Positions 6,888 through 15,101 are shown, counted from the stretch's first letter. The stretch: DNA of 18,371 nucleotides from JABWCE01 sp046154525 (GCA_046154525.1 JBJXDS010000313.1:1-18371), one strand, 5' to 3'. Numbers and translations are program-made. Notes: a model not told the origin generated them from the letters alone.

Positions 6888-9545
6888 ATGATAAAAATAT
6901 TACGGTTTAAAGAAATATTTTTGCGGTTACAAAGTTATATACTTAGCCGATTAATAAATAATCACGATTTGATAAAGCTCCGCTTAATTACCTTTCTAAT
7001 AATATTTAGTTCTTTCGGGTCGTTTGCTCAAAAGAAAAATACTTGGTTGCGCCGCAACTGGACCAACATGGTGGCCCATTACAATGTTTATTTTCACGCC
7101 CAAAAAATACTTAATGAACAAGTACAAGACTTGGCACTGGTGCACAAAGATGATTTTACAAAACTTATTGAAGTATATCCATATAGTGATGAAGCTGCGG
7201 CCACATCCCTAAAACCAAAAATGGAGGAAGTGATGAAAAAAACTTCTTTTGTAATTAATAAAAAAAGTAAAAGCAAATGGGTAGATAACAGTTGGTTACT
7301 AGCTGGCAAAGCCCATTTTTTTAGAGGTGACCTTTTTTCAGCAGATGAAAATTTTCAATTTGTTAATTCACAATATGCCGATCGCACCATAAGTTATGAT
7401 GCCAAACTGTGGATTTTAAAAACTGTTCTTAGGGTAGGTAAGATAAATGATGCCGAAGCTATTTTTAAAACCTTTCAGCGGGATGAAAAATTTCCAACCC
7501 ATCTACAAGATGAGTTAAATAATGTGGCCGGCGATATTTATACCAAAATGGGCCTTTATTCCGAAGCACAAAAATATTTGGAGGCTGGATTAAATGGAAC
7601 AAAAAATAAAATTCTTAAATACCGTATAAATTTTTTGTTGGCCCAGCTTTATTTGCTCACTAAAGATTATGAAAAAGCGAGAAACCATTTTAGGACGGTA
7701 GCCAAAATGAATGCCCCTTACGAATTTGCCTTTCAATCAAATATTGGGATAGTGAAAGCCAATGCATTGGCAGGAAAATCGGATACCCGCGAAAGTCGCA
7801 GAAATCTTAAGAAAATGCTGAAAGATGATAAAAATATCGACTACTTCGATCAGCTTTATTTTGAATTGGGCAATTTGGATTATGCGGATAAAAATTATAA
7901 CAAGGCCATTAAAAATTATCAGCTAGCGGCTCAAAAAGCTTCAAAAAATCCTGATTTAAAAACCAATGCCTACCTTATTGTAGCCAAGATTCATTATGAA
8001 AATAAAAATTACCGTCTAGCTGAAAAGTTTTTTGACAGCACTGCATTATTTATAAGTGAAAAGCACCCGGAATATGAAAAAATAAAACTGCAACAGTCCA
8101 TCCTATCAACGCTTATAAACCACCTTATTACTATAAACACACAAGATAGTTTGCTTAAACTTGCTGAACTGCCAAAGGAAAAGTTGGAAACCGAAATTAG
8201 AAAAATTATTGAACGAGAAAAAGAGGCTAAGAAAAAGAACGACAAAAAAGCTAAAGATGAAGAAGGACCTTTGGATGTGCAACCTGTAAATAATACCCCA
8301 ACCACCTACAGTGGCACCGATCAGTTTATTTTTGACAATCAGGCCATGCTGGGCGGTGAGTATAATGAATTTATAAAACGGTGGGGAACCCGAAAACTAA
8401 CGGATAATTGGCGTATCACCGCTATAAAAAAAGATTTAGTTTTAGAACCTGACCCTCAGGATGAAGATACCACATTGACGGATCAGGATCAAAAGGATGA
8501 ACCAAAAGCTGGAACAGATAATACCCCCGATGAACTTAAAAAATACTATACAGGAATTCCCTTTAACACCAAAGACAAAGAGCTAGCTCATAAAAAAATA
8601 TTAGAAAGTCACTTTGAGGCCGGTAAATTATACAATGAAAAATTAAAGGAATACAAGGAGGCTATATTTCATTTTGAAACTGCTAACAATAGCTACCCAG
8701 CTAACGTATACGAAGCTGAAATTTATTATTATTTGTCTAAATGTTATGATGCATTAAATGATGCACTTCAAAGCCAACTAAACAAAGATAAATTAGAAGC
8801 CAAATATCCTGGTTCGCCCTACAATCAAGTAATTAGCAACCTGGATTCTAGCAAACCCTCGAAACCTATAAGTAAAGAAAAAAATGAAAAAAAGGAAGTA
8901 TTGGATGCCTATGAAAAAATGTATTCAGCCTACATAAAAGAAAATTATTCATTGGTAAAACAAATAAAATTGGAAGTAGATAGTAAGTACGCTGGAAATG
9001 CTATTCAAGCTAAGTTTGATTATTTGTATGCCCTTGCGGTGGCAAAAACTGAACCTATTGAAAAGTTTATTGAATTATTAAAACAAATTAAAGATAACTA
9101 CCCCGGTACCGAAATTGGGGAACAGGCGGCTTACACATTAGAAATCGTCGAAAACAGAAATAAAATTGCCAAACTTGATCCAAAATCAATTTATAAATAT
9201 GATGGATCACAAACCCATTTTTTTGCCATTATTACCGAGGAAGGTCAATCGGACCGGATAAAAAACGCTATTTCAAATTTTAATATAAAATACTTCGCGA
9301 CCAATAATTATAAATCAAAATCATTTTTATTAGGGAATAAAGATATGCTGAGTGTAGAGATATTTGCCAACAAATCGGAAGCCTTGGAATATTACAAATC
9401 ATTTAGCCTTAATTTTAAAGAATTTATTCCCGACATGGCCCCAACAGTGAAGTTTTTTGTAATTTCAACCGACAATATAAAAACCCTGCTCAGGGAAATG
9501 GAAGAAAGTACTTACCTTACTTTTTTTGAGAAAATGTATTTGTAG
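6888..9545 (+). CDS. porW: PorW/SprE-like type IX secretion and gliding protein (TPR)
   Basis: The protein (885 aa from the ATG at 6888) looks like PorW/SprE, a periplasmic TPR component needed for T9SS and, in gliders, motility. It has the conserved start of the mature protein (NTWLRRNWTNMVAHYNVYF), helical TPR-like repeats through about 130-400, a Lys/Glu-rich linker (about 440-465), an acidic Asp/Glu/Thr stretch (about 515-545), more TPR-like segments and a conserved C-terminal domain (about 770-885). The signal segment ends SSFGSFA-Q with no lipobox Cys, although PorW/SprE proteins are usually lipoproteins. I doubt the first 27 codons: a TTG at 6969 gives a compact signal peptide (MIKLRLITFLIIFSSFG), and promoter-like boxes for both directions lie inside the longer version. 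The ATG at 6888 is kept as the outer limit because it is the only ATG. Confidence 0.85.
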   Translation: MIKILRFKEIFLRLQSYILSRLINNHDLIKLRLITFLIIFSSFGSFAQKKNTWLRRNWTNMVAHYNVYFHAQKILNEQVQDLALVHKDDFTKLIEVYPYSDEAAATSLKPKMEEVMKKTSFVINKKSKSKWVDNSWLLAGKAHFFRGDLFSADENFQFVNSQYADRTISYDAKLWILKTVLRVGKINDAEAIFKTFQRDEKFPTHLQDELNNVAGDIYTKMGLYSEAQKYLEAGLNGTKNKILKYRINFLLAQLYLLTKDYEKARNHFRTVAKMNAPYEFAFQSNIGIVKANALAGKSDTRESRRNLKKMLKDDKNIDYFDQLYFELGNLDYADKNYNKAIKNYQLAAQKASKNPDLKTNAYLIVAKIHYENKNYRLAEKFFDSTALFISEKHPEYEKIKLQQSILSTLINHLITINTQDSLLKLAELPKEKLETEIRKIIEREKEAKKKNDKKAKDEEGPLDVQPVNNTPTTYSGTDQFIFDNQAMLGGEYNEFIKRWGTRKLTDNWRITAIKKDLVLEPDPQDEDTTLTDQDQKDEPKAGTDNTPDELKKYYTGIPFNTKDKELAHKKILESHFEAGKLYNEKLKEYKEAIFHFETANNSYPANVYEAEIYYYLSKCYDALNDALQSQLNKDKLEAKYPGSPYNQVISNLDSSKPSKPISKEKNEKKEVLDAYEKMYSAYIKENYSLVKQIKLEVDSKYAGNAIQAKFDYLYALAVAKTEPIEKFIELLKQIKDNYPGTEIGEQAAYTLEIVENRNKIAKLDPKSIYKYDGSQTHFFAIITEEGQSDRIKNAISNFNIKYFATNNYKSKSFLLGNKDMLSVEIFANKSEALEYYKSFSLNFKEFIPDMAPTVKFFVISTDNIKTLLREMEESTYLTFFEKMYL
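6916..6923 (+). promoter_or_regulatory. Candidate -7 box for the PorW-like gene
   Basis: TATTTTTG fits TAnnTTTG and lies 45 bases upstream of the TTG at 6969. No TTG was found at the ideal -33 distance, so support is limited to the -7 box and the position. Confidence 0.4.
6930..6937 (-). promoter_or_regulatory. Candidate -7 box for the M23-bactofilin genes
   Basis: On the minus strand TAACTTTG fits TAnnTTTG and lies 66 bases upstream of the M23 ATG at 6863. No TTG is seen at the ideal -33 distance. It lies within 7 bases of the opposing box for the PorW-like gene, so the two would compete for polymerase. Confidence 0.4.
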
Positions 9546-9582
9546 TTTTAAGCCGGCAAATAAATCTAACTTTAATAAATTT

Positions 9583-9978
9583 CTAATCCATCATCACCCT
9601 ATCTTTTCCGTCAAAAAATGGGGATTGAATAGAAATAACTTTTAATGCTTTTTTACCGGTTGATATTACAGAATGAACTGTTCCTTTTGGTATAATAATA
9701 ATATCGCCTTTTTTAATATTAATAATTTTTTCACCTAATTTCATAATTCCACTACCCTTCACCACAATTACATTTTCGGTATGGTTAGCATGATAGTGAG
9801 GTTTTACTTCGGTTACTATCCTAATTAAAAAAGTGCTGCTAAGACTATCACTTCCCAATTTTTTAACCTGTGTACCTGGAACATTTGTAAAATGTATGGT
9901 ATCAGGGGCAATATGTACCTGAGCCTTTAAACCCGATGAAATATTAAAAACAAAAAGGAATATTAAAAATTTTTGCAT
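9583..9978 (-). CDS. Exported single-domain cupin
   Basis: From the ATG at 9978 the protein has 131 residues. This start opens directly onto a signal peptide (MQKFLIFLFVF, ending GLKAQ); the ATG at 9993 adds five residues and gives a poorer fit. The rest is one cupin barrel: motif 1 HYHANHTENVIVVKGSG supplies the His, His and Glu metal ligands, and motif 2 GDIIIIPKGTVHSV supplies the third His. It is therefore probably a metal-binding periplasmic cupin. Its substrate cannot be told, because cupins range from dioxygenases to sensors. It converges on the PorW-like gene with 37 bases between stops and no clear terminator. Confidence 0.75.
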   Translation of the reverse strand: MQKFLIFLFVFNISSGLKAQVHIAPDTIHFTNVPGTQVKKLGSDSLSSTFLIRIVTEVKPHYHANHTENVIVVKGSGIMKLGEKIINIKKGDIIIIPKGTVHSVISTGKKALKVISIQSPFFDGKDRVMMD

Positions 9979-10077
9979 GTGGCAACGTAACAAAAAAGCG
10001 ATTGAAAAATCAAAATTTTTTTATAATCAGGCCTACACAACTATTTATTGGCTAATATTGAATAATCATTTTATATA

Positions 10078-10386
10078 TTGACAACCCAATATTCATATAA
10101 TACAGTTACCGAAGCTATCAATGGTATGCGCCAACGAGGGTTTATCACCGATTTTAATTTATCAGAAAATTGCCTTACCTGTAATGAAAACAAAAAACAT
10201 TTCCCTGAAGATTTTGAGATAACGGAGGTTTATCGTTTTGAAGGGGATAGCGACCCTGCCGATGAAGCCATTGTTTATGGCATTGAATCAAAACTGGGTA
10301 AAAAAGGGGTTCTCGTAAATGGATATGGGATTTCCTCTGAATCTATGGCTGATGAGATGATTAAAAAATTGAGGATTTTACATTAA
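10078..10386 (+). CDS. Small conserved Bacteroidota protein of unknown function
   Basis: The 102-residue protein starts with TTG at 10078. An in-frame stop at 10063-10065 excludes a longer form and no ATG comes before residue 17. It is soluble and acidic, with the layout YNTVTEAINGMRQRGF, TDFNLSENCLTCN, and EITEVYRFEGDSDPADEAIVYGIES. I recall this layout in short proteins often labelled phosphoribosylpyrophosphate synthetase in databases. It lacks the PRPP loop of real PRPP synthetases, so I would not use that name. Two cysteines (C-x-x-C in ENCLTCN) could bind a metal or be redox active. It is divergent from the cupin gene and precedes the rplT terminator tail to tail. Confidence 0.7.
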   Translation: MTTQYSYNTVTEAINGMRQRGFITDFNLSENCLTCNENKKHFPEDFEITEVYRFEGDSDPADEAIVYGIESKLGKKGVLVNGYGISSESMADEMIKKLRILH

Positions 10387-10387
10387 T

Positions 10388-10413
10388 AAAAAAAGCCCCG
10401 GTCTCCCAAGGCT
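10388..10413 (-). terminator. Intrinsic terminator of the rplT operon
   Basis: On the minus strand AGCCTTGG, loop GAGA, CCGGGGCT is followed by TTTTTTT. The stem has 8 pairs, two of them G-U, closed by a GNRA tetraloop. On the plus strand the same G-U pairs become C-A mismatches and no U run follows, so the terminator serves rplT and not the small plus-strand gene that ends at 10386. Confidence 0.85.
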
Positions 10414-10439
10414 CATTTTAATAAAATTATGGTTAAGGC

Positions 10440-10976
10440 TTATTCTGCCGTTTCGTTTGTGGTGTTTTCTTCAGCAGCTACTTCAACTTCTGCTATTGGC
10501 TCTTCAACTTTTGCAGGTTCTTCGGCTGCGGCTACTGCTTCTTTTTTAGGAGCGGCTTTCTTAGCTTTTGGAGCTTCTTCAGTTTTTTCAGCTTTGGCTG
10601 GTTTTGCCGCTACAGTAGCTTTCGTTCCATTGGCTTTGGCATAATCCACTACCGATTTAAAAGCATCCGGGTGGTTCATGGCTAGGTCGGCCAAAACTTT
10701 ACGGTTCAATTCCAATCCCGAGTTGTGATACATATTCATAAATTTAGAATAAGATAACCCCTCAATCCTTGTCCCTGCATTAATACGCTGAATCCATAAA
10801 GCACGGAAATTACGTTTTTTGGTTTTACGGTCGCGATAGGCATAACCCCATGCTTTTTCTACAGCGTTTTTAGCTACTGTCCAAACATTTTTTCTACGTC
10901 CCCAATAGCCTTTGGCAAATTCGAGGATTCTTTTTCTGCGGGCCCTTGAGGCCACATGGTTTACTGATCTTGGCAT
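10440..10976 (-). CDS. rplT: 50S ribosomal protein L20 with long low-complexity C-terminal tail
   Basis: L20 binds 23S rRNA early in 50S assembly. Residues 1 to about 115 are a standard L20 (MPRSVNHVASRARRKR, GYWGRRKNVW, RDRKTKKRNFRALWIQRIN, LNRKVLADLA). The protein has 178 residues where the family has about 115-120. The extra 62 residues are nearly only Ala, Lys, Glu, Pro, Val and Thr. They are Lys/Ala/Pro-rich at first and strongly acidic at the end (from AAEEPAKVEE to the C-terminus). The frame is intact and the terminator lies 26 bases after the stop, so the tail is real coding sequence. The 101-base gap to rpmI is longer than usual and may hold regulatory RNA structure. Confidence 0.97.
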   Translation of the reverse strand: MPRSVNHVASRARRKRILEFAKGYWGRRKNVWTVAKNAVEKAWGYAYRDRKTKKRNFRALWIQRINAGTRIEGLSYSKFMNMYHNSGLELNRKVLADLAMNHPDAFKSVVDYAKANGTKATVAAKPAKAEKTEEAPKAKKAAPKKEAVAAAEEPAKVEEPIAEVEVAAEENTTNETAE

Positions 10977-11032
10977 TTTGTTTTTGTTTGTTTAATGCAA
11001 GGCGCTGTTATGTTTCAAACAAATCTTAGCTG

Positions 11033-11073
11033 CCATTGCGGGTTAAAATTATTTATTGCTTTTGCGGCAATGG
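11033..11073 (-). promoter_or_regulatory. Possible RNA structure in the rpmI-rplT gap
   Basis: CCATTGC (11033-11039) and GCAATGG (11067-11073) can pair around 27 bases within the 101-base gap. A competing small hairpin (TTGC with GCAA, at 11054-11070) could replace it. L20 represses its own operon through RNA in other bacteria, so a leader here would make sense, but I see no proven L20 site. Confidence 0.35.
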
Positions 11074-11077
11074 ATTT

Positions 11078-11272
11078 TTACATTCTAAGCATAAACTTCA
11101 CATTGGCCATATTGGTATCGTCCACATAAGCAGGAGAACCTAAGCCTTTTTTACGTTTATGGTCTTTTTTGGTTAAAATGTGATTTTTAAAAGCGTGCTT
11201 ATATTTTACTTTACCGGTGGCGGTAACTTTAAATCTTTTTTTTGCACTTGAATTGGTTTTTAATTTTGGCAT
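11078..11272 (-). CDS. rpmI: 50S ribosomal protein L35
   Basis: The 64-residue, very basic protein shows the full family pattern: MPKLKTNSSAKKRFKVTATG, KHAFKNHILTKK, and a C-terminal MLRM. It binds 23S rRNA in the 50S subunit. It lies 24 bases after infC, and rplT follows, the standard infC-rpmI-rplT order. Length and start are normal. Confidence 0.97.
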   Translation of the reverse strand: MPKLKTNSSAKKRFKVTATGKVKYKHAFKNHILTKKDHKRKKGLGSPAYVDDTNMANVKFMLRM

Positions 11273-11296
11273 GATATTATTCGTTCTTAATTCTAT

Positions 11297-11806
11297 TTAC
11301 TTTTTTGCTTTTGGACCTAACATGATAAACATTTTTTTACCTTCTAGCTTGGGTTCCATTTCTAATTTGGCTATATCACTGAGGCTGGCTGCAAACTCAT
11401 TCAAAAGTTTTGAACCTCGTTCTTTATAAACTATCGTTCTACCTCTAAAAAACACGTACGCCCTAACTTTGTGACCTTCTCCTAAAAACTTGGTAGCATG
11501 CTTAGTTTTAAATTCAATATCATGCTCATCTGTGTTAGGGCCAAATCTTATTTCTTTAATTTCTACCTTAGTACTATTTGCTTTTAATTCCTTTGCCTTT
11601 TTTTTCTGCTCGTATAAAAATTTGTTGTAATCAACTATTCTACAAACAGGCGGATCGGCTTTTGGAGAAATTTCTACTAAATCTAACCCTGCCTCATCGG
11701 CCTGTTCCATGGCTTCTCTCAGGCTAATAATCCCCGATTCTACATTATCACCTACCAAACGAATCGGGTCGGCGGTAATTTTTCCATTGATTTTGTGAAG
11801 TTCCAC
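11297..11806 (-). CDS. infC: Translation initiation factor IF-3 (non-ATG start)
   Basis: IF-3 binds the 30S subunit and checks the start codon and initiator tRNA. The N-terminal domain (NGKITADPIRLVGDN, LDLVEISPKADPPVCRIVDYNKF) and C-terminal domain (EIRFGPNTDEHDIEFK, VRAYVFFRGR, KLEGKKMFIML) are both complete. The given start is GTG at 11806 (169 aa), the first conventional start codon. No ATG exists upstream, yet the frame stays open for 42 codons up to the thrS stop codon and encodes a basic stretch (RIPGFRRPPVK) of the kind found at the N-terminus of IF-3 in this phylum. A start at ATT 11842 is a good alternative, as E. coli infC uses AUU for self-control. Confidence 0.93.
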   Translation of the reverse strand: MELHKINGKITADPIRLVGDNVESGIISLREAMEQADEAGLDLVEISPKADPPVCRIVDYNKFLYEQKKKAKELKANSTKVEIKEIRFGPNTDEHDIEFKTKHATKFLGEGHKVRAYVFFRGRTIVYKERGSKLLNEFAASLSDIAKLEMEPKLEGKKMFIMLGPKAKK

Positions 11807-11932
11807 TTTTACAGGTGGTCTTCTAAATCCGGGTATACGAATTTGCTGAGCCGGAACAATTGGCCTATCGTTTCCGGTAGGAACTGCCGGTATTTCAGGC
11901 GGGGTATTTTTGATCGGGTTTTCTATAGTTTT

Positions 11933-13855
11933 TTAATTTAATTTTTGTTTAAAATAACTTATAAATTCTTCAAGTTTCATTGAGCCAATATCCCCTTCCC
12001 CATGCACCCTCACTGAAACTTCATTATTTTCCTGTTCCTTTTCACCAACGATAAGCATTATCGGGATTTTTTTCATTTCTGCATCCCTTATTTTTCTACC
12101 TACCTTTTCCCCCCTATCGTCAACAAGGCCGCGAATATCGTTTTTTTCCAAAGAAATTAAAAGCGTTTTTGCAAAATCCTCAAACTTTTCACTGATTGGA
12201 AGTATGGCTACCTGGTCGGGAGTAAGCCAAAGCGGGAAATTTCCGTTGCAATGCTCAATTAAAACTCCTATAAATCGTTCCAAAGAACCAAACGGGGCCC
12301 GATGTATCATAACCGGGCGGGCTTTAGTATTTTCGGAGGTTATATACTCTAATTCAAAGCGTTCGGGTAAATTATAATCCACCTGAATAGTACCTAATTG
12401 CCATGAACGACCCAAGGCATCCTTTACCATAAAATCTAATTTAGGACCATAAAAAGCTGCTTCACCATACTCGGTTACTGTACTTAATCCTTTTTCTGCA
12501 CATGCTTCAATAATTGCATTTTCGGCTTTTTCCCAATTTTCATCACTTCCAATATATTTATCCCGGTTCACTTGATCACGCAATGAGATTTGGGCCGTAT
12601 AATTTTCAAAATTTAGTTTTTCCAAAACATGATTTACCAAATCTATCACGGCCTTAAACTCGTCTTTAATTTGGTCGGCGGTACAAAAAATATGGGCATC
12701 ATCTTGCGTAAAACCCCTTACCCTCGTCAATCCATTCAATTCTCCAGATTGCTCATAACGATAAACCGTTCCAAACTCAGCAATACGAACCGGCAATTCT
12801 TTGTAGGACCTTGGTTTATGACCGTAAATTTCGCAATGATGCGGGCAGTTCATAGGTTTAAGGAAGAATTCCTCTCCTTCTTCAGGGGTATGAATGGGCT
12901 GAAACGAATCTTTACCGTATTTTTCATAATGTCCTGAAGTGACATACAATTCCTTTTTACCTATATGTGGCGTTACTACCTGGACATAGCCCCTTTCCAA
13001 TTGTTCCTGACGCATGAAGCGCTCAAGCCGTTCACGAATCATAGTTCCGCGTGGCAACCAAATTGGTAGGCCCGCCCCTACTTTCTCCGAAAACATAAAT
13101 AATTCCAATTCCTTGCCCAACTTGCGGTGGTCGCGTTTTTTGGCTTCTTCCAATACATAAAGGAATTCGGTAAGTTCTTTGGCTTTAGGAAAGGTAACCC
13201 CATATAAACGGGTTAATTGCTTATTTTTTTCATCACCACGCCAATAAGCTCCAGCTATATTTAATAACTTTACGGCTTTTATTTTTCCGGTGGAAGGAAT
13301 GTGAGGCCCCCTGCATAAGTCTGTAAAATTGCCCTGATGATAAAATGTAATTTGACCATCCTGCAAGCCATCAATCAACTCTAATTTATAAGGGTCGCCT
13401 TTTTTTGTAAAGTATTCTATGGCATCTTTTTTAGAAACATCTTCACGGGTAAACGAATTATCCGCATTGGCAAGTTCCTGTATTTTAGCTTCAATAGCAG
13501 GTAGTTGGTCAGCTGTAAAAGCCATTCCTCCAAAGTCCACATCGTAATAGAAACCGTTTTCAATAGGCGGGCCAATTCCAAGTTTTACTCCAGGATAAAT
13601 AGCCTCTAAAGCCTCGGCCATAATATGGGCCGAACTATGCCAAAATGTAGATTTACCCTCTTTATCATCCCACGTCAGTAATTTTAAAGATACATCATTA
13701 TTAATCGGGCGAAAACTGTCCCAAACCTCATCATTTACTTTGGCCGCCAAAACATTACGGGCCAATCCTTCACTGATTCCCCTTGCAATATCCATAGCTG
13801 TGGTACCTTTTGGGTACTGCCTTACAGAGCCATCGGGGAGTGTTACATTAATCAT
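11933..13855 (-). CDS. thrS: Threonyl-tRNA synthetase
   Basis: The 640-residue, full-length class II enzyme charges tRNA-Thr in the cytoplasm. It has the TGS domain (1 to about 62), the editing domain with H73-x3-H77 (HSSAH) and C181-x3-H185 (CRGPH) that removes mischarged Ser, the catalytic core with zinc ligand C337 (MNCPHH), motif 2 (VYRYEQSGELNGLTRVRGF), motif 3 (HRAPFGSLERFIGVL), and the anticodon-binding domain from about 540. The ATG at 13855 gives a normal N-terminus (MINVTLPDG). It heads thrS-infC-rpmI-rplT and has a promoter box 16 bases upstream. I see no T-box or tRNA-like operator in the short leader. Confidence 0.98.
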   Translation of the reverse strand: MINVTLPDGSVRQYPKGTTAMDIARGISEGLARNVLAAKVNDEVWDSFRPINNDVSLKLLTWDDKEGKSTFWHSSAHIMAEALEAIYPGVKLGIGPPIENGFYYDVDFGGMAFTADQLPAIEAKIQELANADNSFTREDVSKKDAIEYFTKKGDPYKLELIDGLQDGQITFYHQGNFTDLCRGPHIPSTGKIKAVKLLNIAGAYWRGDEKNKQLTRLYGVTFPKAKELTEFLYVLEEAKKRDHRKLGKELELFMFSEKVGAGLPIWLPRGTMIRERLERFMRQEQLERGYVQVVTPHIGKKELYVTSGHYEKYGKDSFQPIHTPEEGEEFFLKPMNCPHHCEIYGHKPRSYKELPVRIAEFGTVYRYEQSGELNGLTRVRGFTQDDAHIFCTADQIKDEFKAVIDLVNHVLEKLNFENYTAQISLRDQVNRDKYIGSDENWEKAENAIIEACAEKGLSTVTEYGEAAFYGPKLDFMVKDALGRSWQLGTIQVDYNLPERFELEYITSENTKARPVMIHRAPFGSLERFIGVLIEHCNGNFPLWLTPDQVAILPISEKFEDFAKTLLISLEKNDIRGLVDDRGEKVGRKIRDAEMKKIPIMLIVGEKEQENNEVSVRVHGEGDIGSMKLEEFISYFKQKLN

Positions 13856-13871
13856 AAATTTTTAAAGTGTG

Positions 13872-13879
13872 CAAATTTA
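13872..13879 (-). promoter_or_regulatory. Candidate -7 box for thrS
   Basis: On the minus strand TAAATTTG fits TAnnTTTG and ends 16 bases before the thrS ATG, the same distance as in the atp promoter. A TTG at the ideal -33 spacing is absent. It lies in the 76-base gap after hflX, so thrS may be transcribed on its own. Confidence 0.45.
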
Positions 13880-13931
13880 GGTTTTTTTGAGATGTTTTTT
13901 ATCCATTGCCGCAGGCTTAAGCCATCGTCAA

Positions 13932-15101
13932 TTAATTTAATATTTCAATAATTTTATCCCGCAACTCATCCATGTTTTCATTTTTTAAAGCAGAAATAAA
14001 AACTACCGGATTATTTTCTTTGGCCATCCAACTTTGTTTCAAAAGGTTTAAATCATAAATGGTGGTATCTTCAAAAATATCTTCTGCCGTAGGGTTGGGG
14101 TTGTATTTATCAATTTTGTTAAACACTATAATAGTTGGTTTTTGGGCTGCTCCTATTTCATCCAAGGTGCTTTTTACCACTTCCATTTGATCTTCAAACC
14201 CCTGGTGTGACACATCTACAATATGCAAAAGCAAATCAGCATCCACTACTTCATCCAATGTTGACTTGAAACTTTCAACCAATTGATGGGGCAACTTGCG
14301 GATAAACCCAACCGTGTCTGACAAAATAAAAATAATGGGTTGCTTCATTGGATCAGGATTTGGAAAAACTACCTTACGGGCTGTAGAATCCAATGTGGCA
14401 AATAATTTATTTTCAGCCAATACCCCCGCTTTGGTCACAAGGTTCATAATGGTGGATTTGCCCACATTGGTATAACCCACCAAGGCCACTTTTTTCATGG
14501 CATCGCGGTTTTTGCGGCGAACCTGATTTTGGCTGTCAATATCTTTTAGCTTTTCCTTGAGTAAAGAAATGGTGTGGCGTATTGCCCTTCGGTCGGTTTC
14601 AATTTCTTTTTCCCCTGCACCCCGTTGACCTATTCCACCTTTTTGCCTATCTAGGTGGCCCCACATTCTTGTTAGTCGTGGCAATAAATATTCATTTCGG
14701 GCTAGCTCTACCTGAGATTTAGCGGTAGCTGTTTTGGCATTATTAGCAAAAATATCAAGGATGAGCATGCTCCTATCAATGATTTTGCATTTTAGTTCAT
14801 CTTCTAAATTCCGGGTTTGCGATGGGCTTAGTTCATCATCAAAAATAGCTACGTCAATTTCATTTTCCTTTACATATAAGGCCACTTCTTCCAATTTTCC
14901 CTGGCCCAAATAGGTTTTGGGATGCGGCCTGTCGGTTTTTTGGGTAAATATTTTTACGGTTTCGGCCCCGGCAGTTTCTGCCAAAAATGCCAATTCTTCT
15001 AAATATTCAACGCATTTACCTTTGCGATAGCTGTATAAATCAGCGGCTACAAGAATAGCTTGCTCGGGCTTTGGGGTGGTGTCGTAAATTTGTCCTTTCA
15101 A
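13932..15101 (-). CDS. hflX: Ribosome-associated GTPase HflX
   Basis: HflX binds the 50S E site and splits stalled 70S ribosomes, for example after heat shock. The protein has the HflX N-domain with the glycine-rich signature (GQRGAGEKEIETDRR) and a G domain with G1 GYTNVGKST (about 209-217), G3 DTVGF, G4 NKID and G5 SALK. I chose TTG at 15101 (389 aa). The frame is open to an ATG at 15191, but those 30 codons run through a tandem repeat and read as a non-protein-like Cys/His/Ser mix. No ATG exists between. A TATCTTTG box (15114-15107) 5 bases before the TTG would imply an almost leaderless message, or is chance. Confidence 0.92.
   Translation of the reverse strand: MKGQIYDTTPKPEQAILVAADLYSYRKGKCVEYLEELAFLAETAGAETVKIFTQKTDRPHPKTYLGQGKLEEVALYVKENEIDVAIFDDELSPSQTRNLEDELKCKIIDRSMLILDIFANNAKTATAKSQVELARNEYLLPRLTRMWGHLDRQKGGIGQRGAGEKEIETDRRAIRHTISLLKEKLKDIDSQNQVRRKNRDAMKKVALVGYTNVGKSTIMNLVTKAGVLAENKLFATLDSTARKVVFPNPDPMKQPIIFILSDTVGFIRKLPHQLVESFKSTLDEVVDADLLLHIVDVSHQGFEDQMEVVKSTLDEIGAAQKPTIIVFNKIDKYNPNPTAEDIFEDTTIYDLNLLKQSWMAKENNPVVFISALKNENMDELRDKIIEILN

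Noticed and set aside
10429..10644. Plus-strand Ala/Ser-rich reading frame opposite the rplT tail
   Set aside because: It is the reverse of the low-complexity L20 tail and has no independent protein features.
12629..12937. Plus-strand reading frame of 102 codons inside thrS
   Set aside because: It is antisense to the conserved synthetase core and looks like a by-product of its codon use.
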